Shown here one piece after another: positions 35,548-43,617 of a stretch of DNA of 64,000 bases. The notes under the pieces are model-generated. The model made no database searches, was not told where the DNA came from, and saw only the letters and a list, made by a program, of their open reading frames with translations. The first letter of the stretch is position 1; every line of letters begins with the position of its first letter. Source of the stretch: Gemmataceae bacterium (GTDB lineage Bacteria; Planctomycetota; Planctomycetia; Gemmatales; Gemmataceae); the NCBI GenBank assembly GCA_022842245.1, contig JALHPZ010000009.1, positions 124,001 to 188,000 on the forward strand, written 5' to 3'. The position numbers and the translations under genes were made by a program.

Positions 35548-37566
35548 ATGCCTGCACAGTTTGAACTCGTCTCCGATTATCCACCCGCCGGCGACCAGCC
35601 CAAGGCGATCCGCGAACTCGTCGACGGCTTCGGACGCGGCCGGCCCATGCAGGTCCTCCTTGGCGCCACCGGCACCGGCAAGACCTTCACTGCCTCCAAC
35701 GTCATCGCCGCCCTCAACCGCCCCACGCTCGTCCTCGCCCACAACAAGACGCTCGCCGCTCAGCTCTACAAGGAGTTCAAAGGCTTCTTCCCCAAAAACG
35801 CCGTCCACTACTTCGTCAGCTACTACGACTACTACCAGCCCGAAGCCTACATCCCGCAGCGCGACATCTACATCGAAAAGGACAGCAGCATCAACGAGAA
35901 CATCGACCGGCTGCGCCTTGCCGCCACGTCGGCGCTCGTCAGCCGCGAAGACGTTGTCATCGTCGCGTCCGTCTCGTGCATCTACGGCCTCGGTTCGCCG
36001 ACCGACTACAAGCGCATGATGGTGCACCTCAAGAAGGGCGACACGGTCGACCGCGACAATCTGCTCCTGAAACTCGTGGATATCCAGTACAAGCGGAACG
36101 ATATCGCCTTCGAGCGCGGCAAGTTCCGCGTTCGCGGCGACACCATCGAAGTCTGGCCCGCGTCCGAGGAAGTCGGCTATCGCATCGAACTCTTCGGCGA
36201 CGACGTGGATGCGCTCTCCGTCGTTCACCCGGTCACTGGAGAGATAATCCAGGAACTGCCGGAGCTTTACATCTATCCGGCCAAGCACTTCGTCACGCCG
36301 GAGGAACGCACGCGAGAGGCGATCAAGGGGATCGAACAGGAGCTGAACGACCGGCTCGCGCAGTTCAAGACCGAGGGCAAGCTGCTGGAGGCCGAGCGGT
36401 TGCGGGCACGTTGCCGGTACGACCTCGACATGCTCCGCGAGGTGGGCTACTGCTCCGGCGTGGAGAATTACGCGCGCTGGTTCAGCGGCCGTGCGCCGGG
36501 CGAACCGCCGTACACGCTGCTGGACTTCTTCCCAGAGGATTTCCTGCTCGTCGTGGACGAATCGCACGTGACGCTGCCGCAGGTGCGCGGCATGTTCCAC
36601 GGCGACGCTGCCCGCAAGGCCACACTCGTCGAGCACGGCTTTCGACTGCCGAGCGCGCTGGACAACCGCCCACTCCGTTTCGAGGAGTTCGAGAAGCGCC
36701 TGACTCGCTGCCTCTGCCTGAGCGCCACACCGGGGCCATACGAGTTGGAGAAGACCGGCGGTGAGGTGGTGGAGCAGGTGATTCGACCGACCGGACTTGT
36801 CGACCCCGTAGCGCACGTGCGACCGGCGCGAGGGCAGGTGAAGGACCTCGAGAAGGAGATCCGCCTGCGCACGGAGAAGAAGGAACGTACACTGGTGACG
36901 GTCATGACGAAGCGCATGGCCGAGGACCTGACGAACTACTTCAAGGAGGCCGGACTGCGCTGCAAGTGGCTGCACAGCGAACTGGATGCCATCGAACGCG
37001 TGACGATCCTCCGCGAACTGCGCGAGGGGGCGTTCGACGTACTCGTCGGCGTAAACCTGTTGCGGGAAGGCCTCGACCTGCCAGAGGTGTCGCTGGTCGC
37101 GATTCTCGATGCGGACAAGGAAGGCTTCCTTCGAAGCGACAAGTCGCTGATCCAGACGATGGGCCGGGCGGCACGGAACGTGAACGCCGAGGTCATCATG
37201 TACGCCGACACCGTGACCGCGTCGATGGACCGCGCCCTCAAGGAGACGAGCCGCCGGCGCGAGCTGCAACTGGCGTACAACGCCGAGCACGGCATCACGC
37301 CGAAGACAGTTCAGTCCGCCATCAAGAGCGTCATCGAGGAGGAAGTCGAGGCGCACCAGCTCGCGCAAGACGCGGCCGGGACGAAGGAGGACTATGTCAC
37401 CGCGGAGTTCTTGGAGGAACTACAGAAAGAGATGCTGCTGGCGGCGGAGAACCTGGAGTTCGAGCGGGCGGCGCAGCTGCGGGACCAGATCGCGAAGCTC
37501 AGGGGCGAAACCGTCGCCAGCCCGCAGGCGAAGGGCAAGGGGCGGCGGCGGGCGAAGAACCGATAA
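35548..37566 (+). CDS. uvrB: UvrABC system protein B
   Basis: A 672-residue helicase-like subunit of nucleotide excision repair that receives damaged DNA from UvrA and recruits UvrC. The Walker A is GATGTGKT at residues 39-46. Further family features are [20 protein letters not shown] (beta-hairpin that grips DNA), the DEAD-like [17 protein letters not shown], helicase motifs [20 protein letters not shown] and QTMGRAARN, and a C-terminal UVR domain ([20 protein letters not shown]). The ATG at 35548 has AGGGG upstream; the longer frame to 35347 is a shadow of the divergent gene. Confidence 0.97.
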   Translation: MPAQFELVSDYPPAGDQPKAIRELVDGFGRGRPMQVLLGATGTGKTFTASNVIAALNRPTLVLAHNKTLAAQLYKEFKGFFPKNAVHYFVSYYDYYQPEAYIPQRDIYIEKDSSINENIDRLRLAATSALVSREDVVIVASVSCIYGLGSPTDYKRMMVHLKKGDTVDRDNLLLKLVDIQYKRNDIAFERGKFRVRGDTIEVWPASEEVGYRIELFGDDVDALSVVHPVTGEIIQELPELYIYPAKHFVTPEERTREAIKGIEQELNDRLAQFKTEGKLLEAERLRARCRYDLDMLREVGYCSGVENYARWFSGRAPGEPPYTLLDFFPEDFLLVVDESHVTLPQVRGMFHGDAARKATLVEHGFRLPSALDNRPLRFEEFEKRLTRCLCLSATPGPYELEKTGGEVVEQVIRPTGLVDPVAHVRPARGQVKDLEKEIRLRTEKKERTLVTVMTKRMAEDLTNYFKEAGLRCKWLHSELDAIERVTILRELREGAFDVLVGVNLLREGLDLPEVSLVAILDADKEGFLRSDKSLIQTMGRAARNVNAEVIMYADTVTASMDRALKETSRRRELQLAYNAEHGITPKTVQSAIKSVIEEEVEAHQLAQDAAGTKEDYVTAEFLEELQKEMLLAAENLEFERAAQLRDQIAKLRGETVASPQAKGKGRRRAKNR

Positions 37567-37575
37567 GGAACCGAA

Positions 37576-38559
37576 ATGTACCTTGGCATCGAAATCGGTG
37601 GGACGAAGCAGCAGATCGGCCTCGGCGATGGCGATGGTGCGCTCGTTCCGTTAGGTAACGAAGAGTACCTGATGAAACGGACCGTCGAGCAGTCGGCGGG
37701 AGCCGCCGGGATTCGGGCGAAGATTGAAGCGATGCTCCCTGAGTTTTGGGATCGCACGGGTGTGGATCCTTGTAGCGTGAAAGGGATCGGCATCGGATTC
37801 GGCGGGCCGTTCGACGACGCCACTGGGCGCACGATCAAGTCCCACCACATTGAGGGCTGGGACGACTTCCCGCTTGGCGAGTGGGCGAAATCCCTGCTAA
37901 ACGCCCCCGTTGCCATCGGGAACGACGCCGACGTCGCGGGCCTCGGCGAGGCGCTGTTCGGCGCGGGGCGAGGCGTGTCACCGCTCTTCTACATCACCGT
38001 CGGCACCGGCATCGGCGGCGGACTCATCCTCGACGGTGAGATTTACCGCGCCGTCGGCCGCGGGGCCGCCGAAATCGGACACTTGAAGGTGCTGGACTGG
38101 TCCCGCGCCGGCACGCCCATGATGATCGAGTTGGAAAAGATCGCGTCCGGTTTCGCCCTCGGCGAGCGGGCGAAGGAGTTGGCGATTGCGGGCGAAGCCG
38201 TCGGCTCGCTATTGCTCGAACTCGTCGAGGGGGATGCGTCGAAGATCACCGGGGCTTTAGTCGGTCGCGCGGCGAAGAAGAAAGACAAGTTTTCCCGGAG
38301 CTTACTGAAAGAGGCGACCGACGCGCTGGCGGATGCGATATGCCAGATGATTGCGCTTGTCTGCCCGAGGCGGATCGTCATCGGTGGCGGCGTGGCATCG
38401 AACGGCGACGAGTTGTTCTTCGACCCGCTCCGCGCCGCCGTGGCCGAACGCGTATTCCGCCCGTTCGCGGGGTTGACGGAGATCGTGCCAGCGGCATTGG
38501 GCGAGGAAGTCGTGATCCATGGCGCGATCGGATTGGCGGTTCGACGCGCGATCGGCTAG
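37576..38559 (+). CDS. ROK family sugar kinase-like protein (no zinc motif)
   Basis: A 327-residue ASKHA-fold protein with the ROK phosphate-binding N-terminus MYLGIEIGGTKQQIGLGDGD, the catalytic-Asp region VAIGNDADVAGLGEALFG, glycine loop YITVGTGIGGGLILDG and C-terminal RRIVIGGGVASNGDELF. The usual zinc cluster C-x-C-G-x2-G-C-x-E after GHLKV is absent (DWSRAGTPMMIELEKIASG). It may phosphorylate glucose or an amino sugar, or be a non-zinc variant. The start has AAGGA six bases upstream and lies 9 bases after uvrB, so the two are probably cotranscribed. A second ROK gene follows trpF. Confidence 0.82.
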   Translation: MYLGIEIGGTKQQIGLGDGDGALVPLGNEEYLMKRTVEQSAGAAGIRAKIEAMLPEFWDRTGVDPCSVKGIGIGFGGPFDDATGRTIKSHHIEGWDDFPLGEWAKSLLNAPVAIGNDADVAGLGEALFGAGRGVSPLFYITVGTGIGGGLILDGEIYRAVGRGAAEIGHLKVLDWSRAGTPMMIELEKIASGFALGERAKELAIAGEAVGSLLLELVEGDASKITGALVGRAAKKKDKFSRSLLKEATDALADAICQMIALVCPRRIVIGGGVASNGDELFFDPLRAAVAERVFRPFAGLTEIVPAALGEEVVIHGAIGLAVRRAIG

Positions 38560-38596
38560 ACTGAAGTTCTGCGATCATTCGCCAATTAGGTGTCCG

Positions 38597-39241
38597 ATGA
38601 TCCAGATCAAGATCTGCGGCGTTACGACGCCGGAGGATGTAGACGTCGTCGCGGACGCGGGAGCGAATGCGATCGGGTTCAACTTCCACCCGAAGTCGCC
38701 GCGATATGTGGACCCGAAGGCGGCCGAACCGCTGGTGCGGGCGTTGCCATCGTTCCTTGCGCCGGTGGGCGTGTTTGTCGAGGCGCCGATGCGGCAGGCG
38801 ATCGCGATCGGATTCCAACTCGGCCTGCGCACACTACAGACATACACTTCGCCGCCGGACGACGATCCGTTCCCGTTCGCACACCTGCCGGCGTTCCGCG
38901 TGAAGGATGCCGCTTCGCTCCAGGCGATCCGGCAGTACGTGGCGGGTTGTGCATCGTTCGGCCGCAAGCCGGCGGCGGTGCTCGTCGATTCATTCGTGCC
39001 CGGAGAGGTCGGCGGAACGGGCAAAGTCGCACCGTGGGAATTGCTCGTCGGTTTCGATCCCGGCGTCCCTTTGGTGCTCGCTGGCGGGCTGACGCCCGAC
39101 AATGTCGCGGAAGCGATCCGGCTTGTAAAGCCGAAGGGCGTCGACGTTGCCAGTGGTGTCGAATCTGCGCCCGGAAAGAAGGACCCTGGCAAAGTCCGGG
39201 CATTTGTGAAGAATGCGCGTGCCGCCGCCCAAGTATCATAA
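38597..39241 (+). CDS. trpF: Phosphoribosylanthranilate isomerase
   Basis: A 214-residue TIM-barrel enzyme that catalyses the Amadori rearrangement in tryptophan synthesis. The family opening MIQIKICGVTTPEDVDVVAD provides the catalytic Cys7; GFNFHPKSPRYVDPK, the barrel strand with VDSFVPGEVGGTGK, and the phosphate-binding LAGGLTPDNVAEAI and DVASGVESAPGKKDPGKVRA complete the signature. I chose ATG 38597; the frame extends upstream to 38519 without homology. It is flanked on both sides by ROK kinases rather than other trp genes, so the pathway is dispersed here. Confidence 0.93.
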   Translation: MIQIKICGVTTPEDVDVVADAGANAIGFNFHPKSPRYVDPKAAEPLVRALPSFLAPVGVFVEAPMRQAIAIGFQLGLRTLQTYTSPPDDDPFPFAHLPAFRVKDAASLQAIRQYVAGCASFGRKPAAVLVDSFVPGEVGGTGKVAPWELLVGFDPGVPLVLAGGLTPDNVAEAIRLVKPKGVDVASGVESAPGKKDPGKVRAFVKNARAAAQVS

Positions 39242-39265
39242 CCCCGTCTTTCTGGGGTTACGCAC

Positions 39266-40213
39266 ATGGCACACTGGATCGGCATCGACCTCGGCGGTAC
39301 GAAAATCCTCGCCGGACTCTTCGACGACTCTCTCAAACTCCTCGCCCGCGCCAAAATCCCGACGGAAGCCGAAAAGGGACCGGACAACATACTCGCGCGG
39401 ATCGGCCAGACGGTCGATGGCATTCTCGCGGAAGCGAAAGTCGCGCCGACATCCGTGAAGGGACTCGGCATCGGCATCCCCGGCCAGATCGAACCGAACA
39501 GCACCGTCGTCCGATTCGCCCCGAACCTGAACTGGCGCAGCCTCGACGTGAAGCCCATGCTCCCCAAAAACTGGAGTTGGCCGGTCGTGGTCGAGAACGA
39601 TGTGCGCATGGGCACTTTTGGCGAGTTCTCCGCAGGCGCCGCCCGCGGAGCGAATCACGTCTTCGGCATCTTCGTCGGTACCGGCGTGGGCGGCGGTCTT
39701 ATCCTCGACGGTCAACTCCACACCGGCTTCAACGGCCACGCCGGCGAGATCGGCCATATCGTCCTCCACTGGCGCCGCGGCAGCACGCTCGAATCGATCG
39801 CTGGCCGCAAATACCAGATGCTACGCGCCAAGGAACTGCTGGACGATGCCCCGAAACGCGTCCGAAAGGAGTGGAAGGGCGTGGACCTCGAGAAGGTGAA
39901 GAGTTCGCAACTCGCCGAGTTCTACCAGCGCGACGACCCGATCGCCGTGCAACTGATCGACGACGCGGCGCGCGCCCTGGGTGCCGCCATAGCAAGCGTG
40001 GTCAATTTCGTCAGTCCGGAAGTGATCGTCATCGGCGGAGGCGTGACGGGCGCGCTGGGCGACCCGTTTATCGAGCGAATCTGGGAACTCGCCCAGCGCC
40101 ACATCTTGCCGGACGCCGCCCGAAACGTGAAATGCCTTGCGGCGGCGCTCGGCGACGATTCCGGTATCGTCGGATCCGCGGCCTACGCGAAACTCAAACT
40201 GGCGGGACCCTGA
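39266..40213 (+). CDS. ROK family glucokinase-like protein (no zinc motif)
   Basis: A 315-residue ROK protein. It opens HWIGIDLGGTKILAGLFDDS, has GLGIGIPGQIEPNSTVVRFA, the Asn/Asp region WPVVVENDVRMGTFGEFSAG, loop GIFVGTGVGGGLILDGQLHT, and VIVIGGGVTGALGDPF near the end. After GHAGEIGHIVLHW the zinc loop is missing altogether (RRGSTLESIAGRK). It most likely phosphorylates glucose or a related hexose with ATP. It begins 24 bases after trpF and is followed four bases later by the HisN-type gene, so the three are probably one transcript. Confidence 0.87.
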   Translation: MAHWIGIDLGGTKILAGLFDDSLKLLARAKIPTEAEKGPDNILARIGQTVDGILAEAKVAPTSVKGLGIGIPGQIEPNSTVVRFAPNLNWRSLDVKPMLPKNWSWPVVVENDVRMGTFGEFSAGAARGANHVFGIFVGTGVGGGLILDGQLHTGFNGHAGEIGHIVLHWRRGSTLESIAGRKYQMLRAKELLDDAPKRVRKEWKGVDLEKVKSSQLAEFYQRDDPIAVQLIDDAARALGAAIASVVNFVSPEVIVIGGGVTGALGDPFIERIWELAQRHILPDAARNVKCLAAALGDDSGIVGSAAYAKLKLAGP

Positions 40214-40217
40214 CAGC

Positions 40218-40991
40218 ATGAATGCGGACTGGCGCGCGCGGTATGACCTGGCCATCGATGTGGCCCGGCAAGCGGGAGATCTGGCAAAGAAGTACTTCGA
40301 CGAAGGCTTCGAAGTGGAGTGGAAGCAAGATCAAAGCCCCGTCACGATCGCGGATAAGCAGGCCGAAGAACTGATCCGCACAACCATTCGAAAACACTTC
40401 CCCGGCGACGGGTTTCTCGGGGAAGAATACGGCGATGAACCCAGTACTACTGGCTATCGCTGGGTGATCGACCCGATCGACGGCACCCGTGCGTTCGTGC
40501 GGCACATCCCGATCTGGGGCACTCTGCTCGGTCTGGAATACCGGGACGACGTCATCGCGGGTATTGCCTATGCTCCGGCGCTCGGCCACCTGTGGCGTGG
40601 CCTCCGCGGCGACGGTTCCTACGTCGACGATCGCCGGATCCATGTAACCAAAACGACCAAGCTCGATCAGGCGTTTCTGAGTTATTCCGGCGTGAGTTGG
40701 TTCAAGAAGGCCGGACATCTCGAACGGTTCACCCAACTGTGCAACGCGACGGAACGTCAGCGCGGTCTGGGCGATTTCTACGGCTTCACGCTCGTTGCCC
40801 AAGGCTCGATCGACATCATGGTCGATCATGGCGTTCATGCGTGGGACGTCGCCGCCGTCGTGCCGATCGTCGAAGAGGCCGGAGGAGTTTTCACCGACTG
40901 GAGCGGCCAGCGCACCATTCACTCGACGGACGTGATTGCGTGTGCCCCGGCCCTGCACGCTCCGACTCTCGAGATTCTTCGGCCGCGCTGA
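40218..40991 (+). CDS. Inositol monophosphatase family, HisN-type histidinol-phosphatase
   Basis: A 257-residue magnesium-dependent phosphatase. Metal-binding motifs are complete: GFLGEEYGDE (Glu), WVIDPIDGTRAFVRHIPIWG (Asp/Asp) and VHAWDVAAVVPIVEEAGGVF (Asp). The TRAFVRHIP and W-G-T-L-L-G-L pattern is closer to the histidinol-phosphatase (HisN) branch than to inositol monophosphatase SuhB, but the substrate needs testing. It starts four bases after the ROK stop. I chose ATG 40218; the upstream frame is a shadow of the ROK gene. No other his gene is present. Confidence 0.85.
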   Translation: MNADWRARYDLAIDVARQAGDLAKKYFDEGFEVEWKQDQSPVTIADKQAEELIRTTIRKHFPGDGFLGEEYGDEPSTTGYRWVIDPIDGTRAFVRHIPIWGTLLGLEYRDDVIAGIAYAPALGHLWRGLRGDGSYVDDRRIHVTKTTKLDQAFLSYSGVSWFKKAGHLERFTQLCNATERQRGLGDFYGFTLVAQGSIDIMVDHGVHAWDVAAVVPIVEEAGGVFTDWSGQRTIHSTDVIACAPALHAPTLEILRPR

Positions 40992-41006
40992 CCAAAGTTT
41001 CCTCGC

Positions 41007-41012
41007 TATAAT
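41007..41012 (+). promoter_or_regulatory. Possible -10 element before the cupredoxin-like gene
   Basis: A perfect TATAAT lies 51 bases before the ATG at 41064, just after the HisN stop. No good -35 element stands 16-18 bases upstream, so the call is weak. A GGAGAA ribosome site precedes the ATG. Confidence 0.35.
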
Positions 41013-41063
41013 GAGTGTGAAGAACCCGCCGGAAATCCCTTTCGACCTCATCCAGGAGAACGC

Positions 41064-41828
41064 ATGACACGCTTCCGTCTTTTGGCCGCACTCGCCGTTT
41101 TCTCGATGGCAACACTCGGAGCGAATGCCCAGTGGGCCTCGATCAAGGGCCAAATCATCATCGAAAACGCGCCGGACGCCAAGGACATCAATGTCACTGC
41201 CGACAAGGAACATTGCCTGTCCAAAGGCACTCTGAAGTCCGAAGAATTGATCGTCAGCGTCAAGACCAAAGGCGTCAAGAACGTTTGGGTTTATCTCAAA
41301 CCGGAAGATGGCGAGACGTTCGACGCGAAGCAGATCAATCCGGCGCTCGCGGCCGCGAAGCCGAAGGAGCATGTGATCGATCAGCCGTGCTGTGCGTTCA
41401 TCCCGCGCATCACCGTGGCACGGGCCGGGGACACGTTGCTGGTGAAGAACAGTTCGCCGGTGCCGCACAACATCAAATACTCCGCCGACAACCTCGAATT
41501 CAACCAGACGCTCGCGGCCGGTGGCAGCTACAAGCCGGAAAAGTCCCTCGAAGCTCAAAAGACGCCCGTCACGATCCAGTGCAACGTTCACCCGTGGATG
41601 GGCGGACGCGTGGTCATTTTTGATCACCCGTATTTCGCGATTACGGACGCGGACGGCAAGTTCGAAATCAAGGACGCGCCGGTCGGCAATTTCCGGATTT
41701 TCTACCGCCACGAACTCGGCTATCACAAGGGTAAGGACGGAGCCAAGGGCTTCCCGATCGCGATCGCCGGTACTACGACGGAACTGAAGCCGCTCGCGTT
41801 GGAATTGCCGGCACTGAAGAAGGAATAA
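41064..41828 (+). CDS. Secreted cupredoxin-like/methylamine-utilisation-type protein
   Basis: A 254-residue exported protein with signal peptide MTRFRLLAALAVFSMATLGA. The central domain (residues about 105-190) is cupredoxin-like: FIPRITVARAGDTLLVKNSS, PVPHNIKYS with a candidate copper His, and VTIQCNVHPWMGGRVVIFDH with Cys-x-x-His. The C-terminal ~60 residues form a carboxypeptidase-regulatory-like beta domain (YFAITDADGKFEIKDAPVGN). Proteins of this layout are frequent in planctomycetes as putative copper proteins; the electron partner is unknown. It ends at a strong terminator and so forms a transcript end. Confidence 0.78.
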   Translation: MTRFRLLAALAVFSMATLGANAQWASIKGQIIIENAPDAKDINVTADKEHCLSKGTLKSEELIVSVKTKGVKNVWVYLKPEDGETFDAKQINPALAAAKPKEHVIDQPCCAFIPRITVARAGDTLLVKNSSPVPHNIKYSADNLEFNQTLAAGGSYKPEKSLEAQKTPVTIQCNVHPWMGGRVVIFDHPYFAITDADGKFEIKDAPVGNFRIFYRHELGYHKGKDGAKGFPIAIAGTTTELKPLALELPALKKE

Positions 41829-41845
41829 CGATCGACGATTCCGAC

Positions 41846-41876
41846 AACCCCCGGCAGCGTCCGGGGGTTTTTCTTT
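41846..41876 (+). terminator. Rho-independent terminator
   Basis: A perfect 9-bp stem AACCCCCGG/CCGGGGGTT with a six-base loop CAGCGT, followed by TTTCTTT. It starts 17 bases after the cupredoxin-like gene stop. Confidence 0.92.
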
Positions 41877-42213
41877 GGCAGTCTGAGATTCACGTCACCG
41901 GCGTTCTACGCGAGTACGGCTCGTGGAACTCTGTCGTTCAAATTGCCTTGTTCACCCATTTTCCCGTCGCGTTGCAAACCGGGAACTTCAATCCGACTGT
42001 TCATGAGACGGATTCGTGATCGATTCCGGTCGCGATCGTTCCGCGAATGCCGGTACGCTTTTCGCAAATGGCACGACCCGAAACTTCACTAGGTGGTTTC
42101 GCCGCCTTCCGATGCTCGCGGCGAATCACCGATTCAAGAACCGTCGCATATTGCGATCAGCCGGGAAATGCTCGGATGAGCCAACTGGCCTTGAAAGGAA
42201 TCACACACACTCC
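41877..42213. other. Intergenic stretch before the sensor kinase
   Basis: About 340 bases with no recognisable gene, RNA or repeat. Open frames of 86-88 codons here (from 42016 and 42047) are unlike known proteins and have no ribosome site. The region probably holds the promoter for the kinase gene, but I see no clear box. Confidence 0.45.
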
Positions 42214-42228
42214 AGGGAGGGTCCGCCG

Positions 42229-42282
42229 ATGCAACGACGGATACAAACGGGAAACCGAACATGGCGACATTGGCCGAAGTGA
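42229..42282 (+). CDS. Possible 17-residue leader peptide overlapping the kinase start
   Basis: A short frame encodes MQRRIQTGNRTWRHWPK. It has the strongest ribosome site in the region, AGGGAGG eight bases before its ATG, whereas the kinase ATG at 42261 lies inside it in another frame with no good site of its own. Its stop at 42280-42282 follows the kinase start, a layout that allows translational coupling. It could equally be chance. Confidence 0.35.
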   Translation: MQRRIQTGNRTWRHWPK

Positions 42283-43559
42283 TCCCAGACGGATCCCCCA
42301 TGCGTGATCGCATCGCTTCGCTGACGGCGCGGGCCGAACGCGTAAGCGATACGGTTGCGACTTCCGACACGCCAGTGATGGTCCCCTGGCCGGCCCGGCG
42401 GGTTCCGATTGAAAAGCCGACCGTCGCCGACGAACCCGTCGAACAGTCCCGGAAACTGGAATTGCTTGGCCGCATGGCCGCCGGTGCGGCGCATGATCTC
42501 AACAATCTCCTCGCCGTGATTGGCGGCCACGCCGAACTACTGGCCCTCGATTCGGGCCTGCGTCCCAATCCGCATTCCGACGTGATTCAATCGTCGATCC
42601 GGATGGCCTCCCAACTGACCAGCCGTTTGCTCTCATTCGCCAAACCCTCGACGACCAGCGAATCGCCCGCGCTGGGGGTGGTAGTCACTGAATCGGCCCC
42701 ACTGCTTCGCGCGGTGGCCGGAGCCGACGTCGAATGCATCGTCTTGACCGATGGCGACGAGGTTCGCGTTTCGGTGCGACGCGATCAGATTGAACAGGTA
42801 CTTTTAAACCTGGTGACAAATGCGCGGGACGCTTTGACGGAGTCCGGCGTGATTGCAGTTCAATCGTCGGCACTTGTTGTCGGTAGTGGCCGCCGGGGGT
42901 GGCCGTCGGACCGACCATCCGGTTTGTACGCGGTGCTGACGGTTGCCGACAATGGCCGAGGCATGGACGCGGATACTTTGAAACGCATCTTCGATCCCTA
43001 CTTCACGACCCGCGGTGAGGCGGGTACCGGCTTGGGGCTCGCAACCGTGCGCGAGATCGTGGATTTCGCACGGGGACATATCGAAGTCGAGACCGCCCCG
43101 GCACGCGGCGCGCTCTTCCGAGTATTCCTCCCGGCGGTAGAGATGGGTACTGGCATGGACCGGGCCTATCAGGAAATGATCGCCGGTGCGAACGGTCGGA
43201 CGGTTCTGCTGGTGGATGACGACCCGGGGGTCCGACGTTTGGCGAAGGCGTGGCTCGAATCGGTCGGGTACGATGTCATCGAGTGTCGTAACGGTGAAGA
43301 GGCGGCGCGGTTGGAGCGGGTTGTCCGGGAACCGATCGATCTCCTCGTGACCGACTTTGTCATGCCGGGATTGGGCGGTCGGAAACTCGCCGAACGGATG
43401 CGATGCTCGCGCCCGGGGCTGCCCGTTGTATTCATTTCGGGTTACGGCCAACCGTTCGAGAGGCCAGAGCCGGGCGTTCGGTTTGTCGCCAAGCCGTTCG
43501 CTCGCAATCAATTCCTCGTTGCCGTCGAACAGGTCATGAGGAACGTCGCAATCGCGTGA
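42261..43559 (+). CDS. Hybrid histidine kinase with C-terminal receiver domain
   Basis: A 432-residue signalling protein. It lacks membrane segments and a recognisable sensor domain. The HisKA region contains phospho-acceptor His78 in GRMAAGAAHDLNNLLAVIGG; the ATPase domain shows QVLLNLVTNARDALTESG (N box), LTVADNGRGMDADTLKRIFD (G1/F) and GTGLGLATVREIV (G2). The receiver has VLLVDDDPGVRRLA, phospho-acceptor Asp365 in LLVTDFVMPG and the conserved Lys in FVAKPF. The output is unknown because no DNA-binding domain or partner regulator is adjacent. Start ATG 42261 is supported by homology reach rather than a ribosome site. Confidence 0.88.
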   Translation: MATLAEVIPDGSPMRDRIASLTARAERVSDTVATSDTPVMVPWPARRVPIEKPTVADEPVEQSRKLELLGRMAAGAAHDLNNLLAVIGGHAELLALDSGLRPNPHSDVIQSSIRMASQLTSRLLSFAKPSTTSESPALGVVVTESAPLLRAVAGADVECIVLTDGDEVRVSVRRDQIEQVLLNLVTNARDALTESGVIAVQSSALVVGSGRRGWPSDRPSGLYAVLTVADNGRGMDADTLKRIFDPYFTTRGEAGTGLGLATVREIVDFARGHIEVETAPARGALFRVFLPAVEMGTGMDRAYQEMIAGANGRTVLLVDDDPGVRRLAKAWLESVGYDVIECRNGEEAARLERVVREPIDLLVTDFVMPGLGGRKLAERMRCSRPGLPVVFISGYGQPFERPEPGVRFVAKPFARNQFLVAVEQVMRNVAIA

Positions 43560-43617
43560 CGTGTGGCCCGTTTGACGCGAACGGAATACCATCGACGAAA
43601 AGGTCCGGGAGGCCGTC

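Noticed and set aside
35482..37368. A 628-residue leftward open frame
   Set aside because: It is antisense to uvrB, whose protein is unmistakable.
42016..42282. An 88-codon frame upstream of the sensor kinase
   Set aside because: No ribosome site at its start, no family features and unusual composition; only its last 17 codons have a plausible start.
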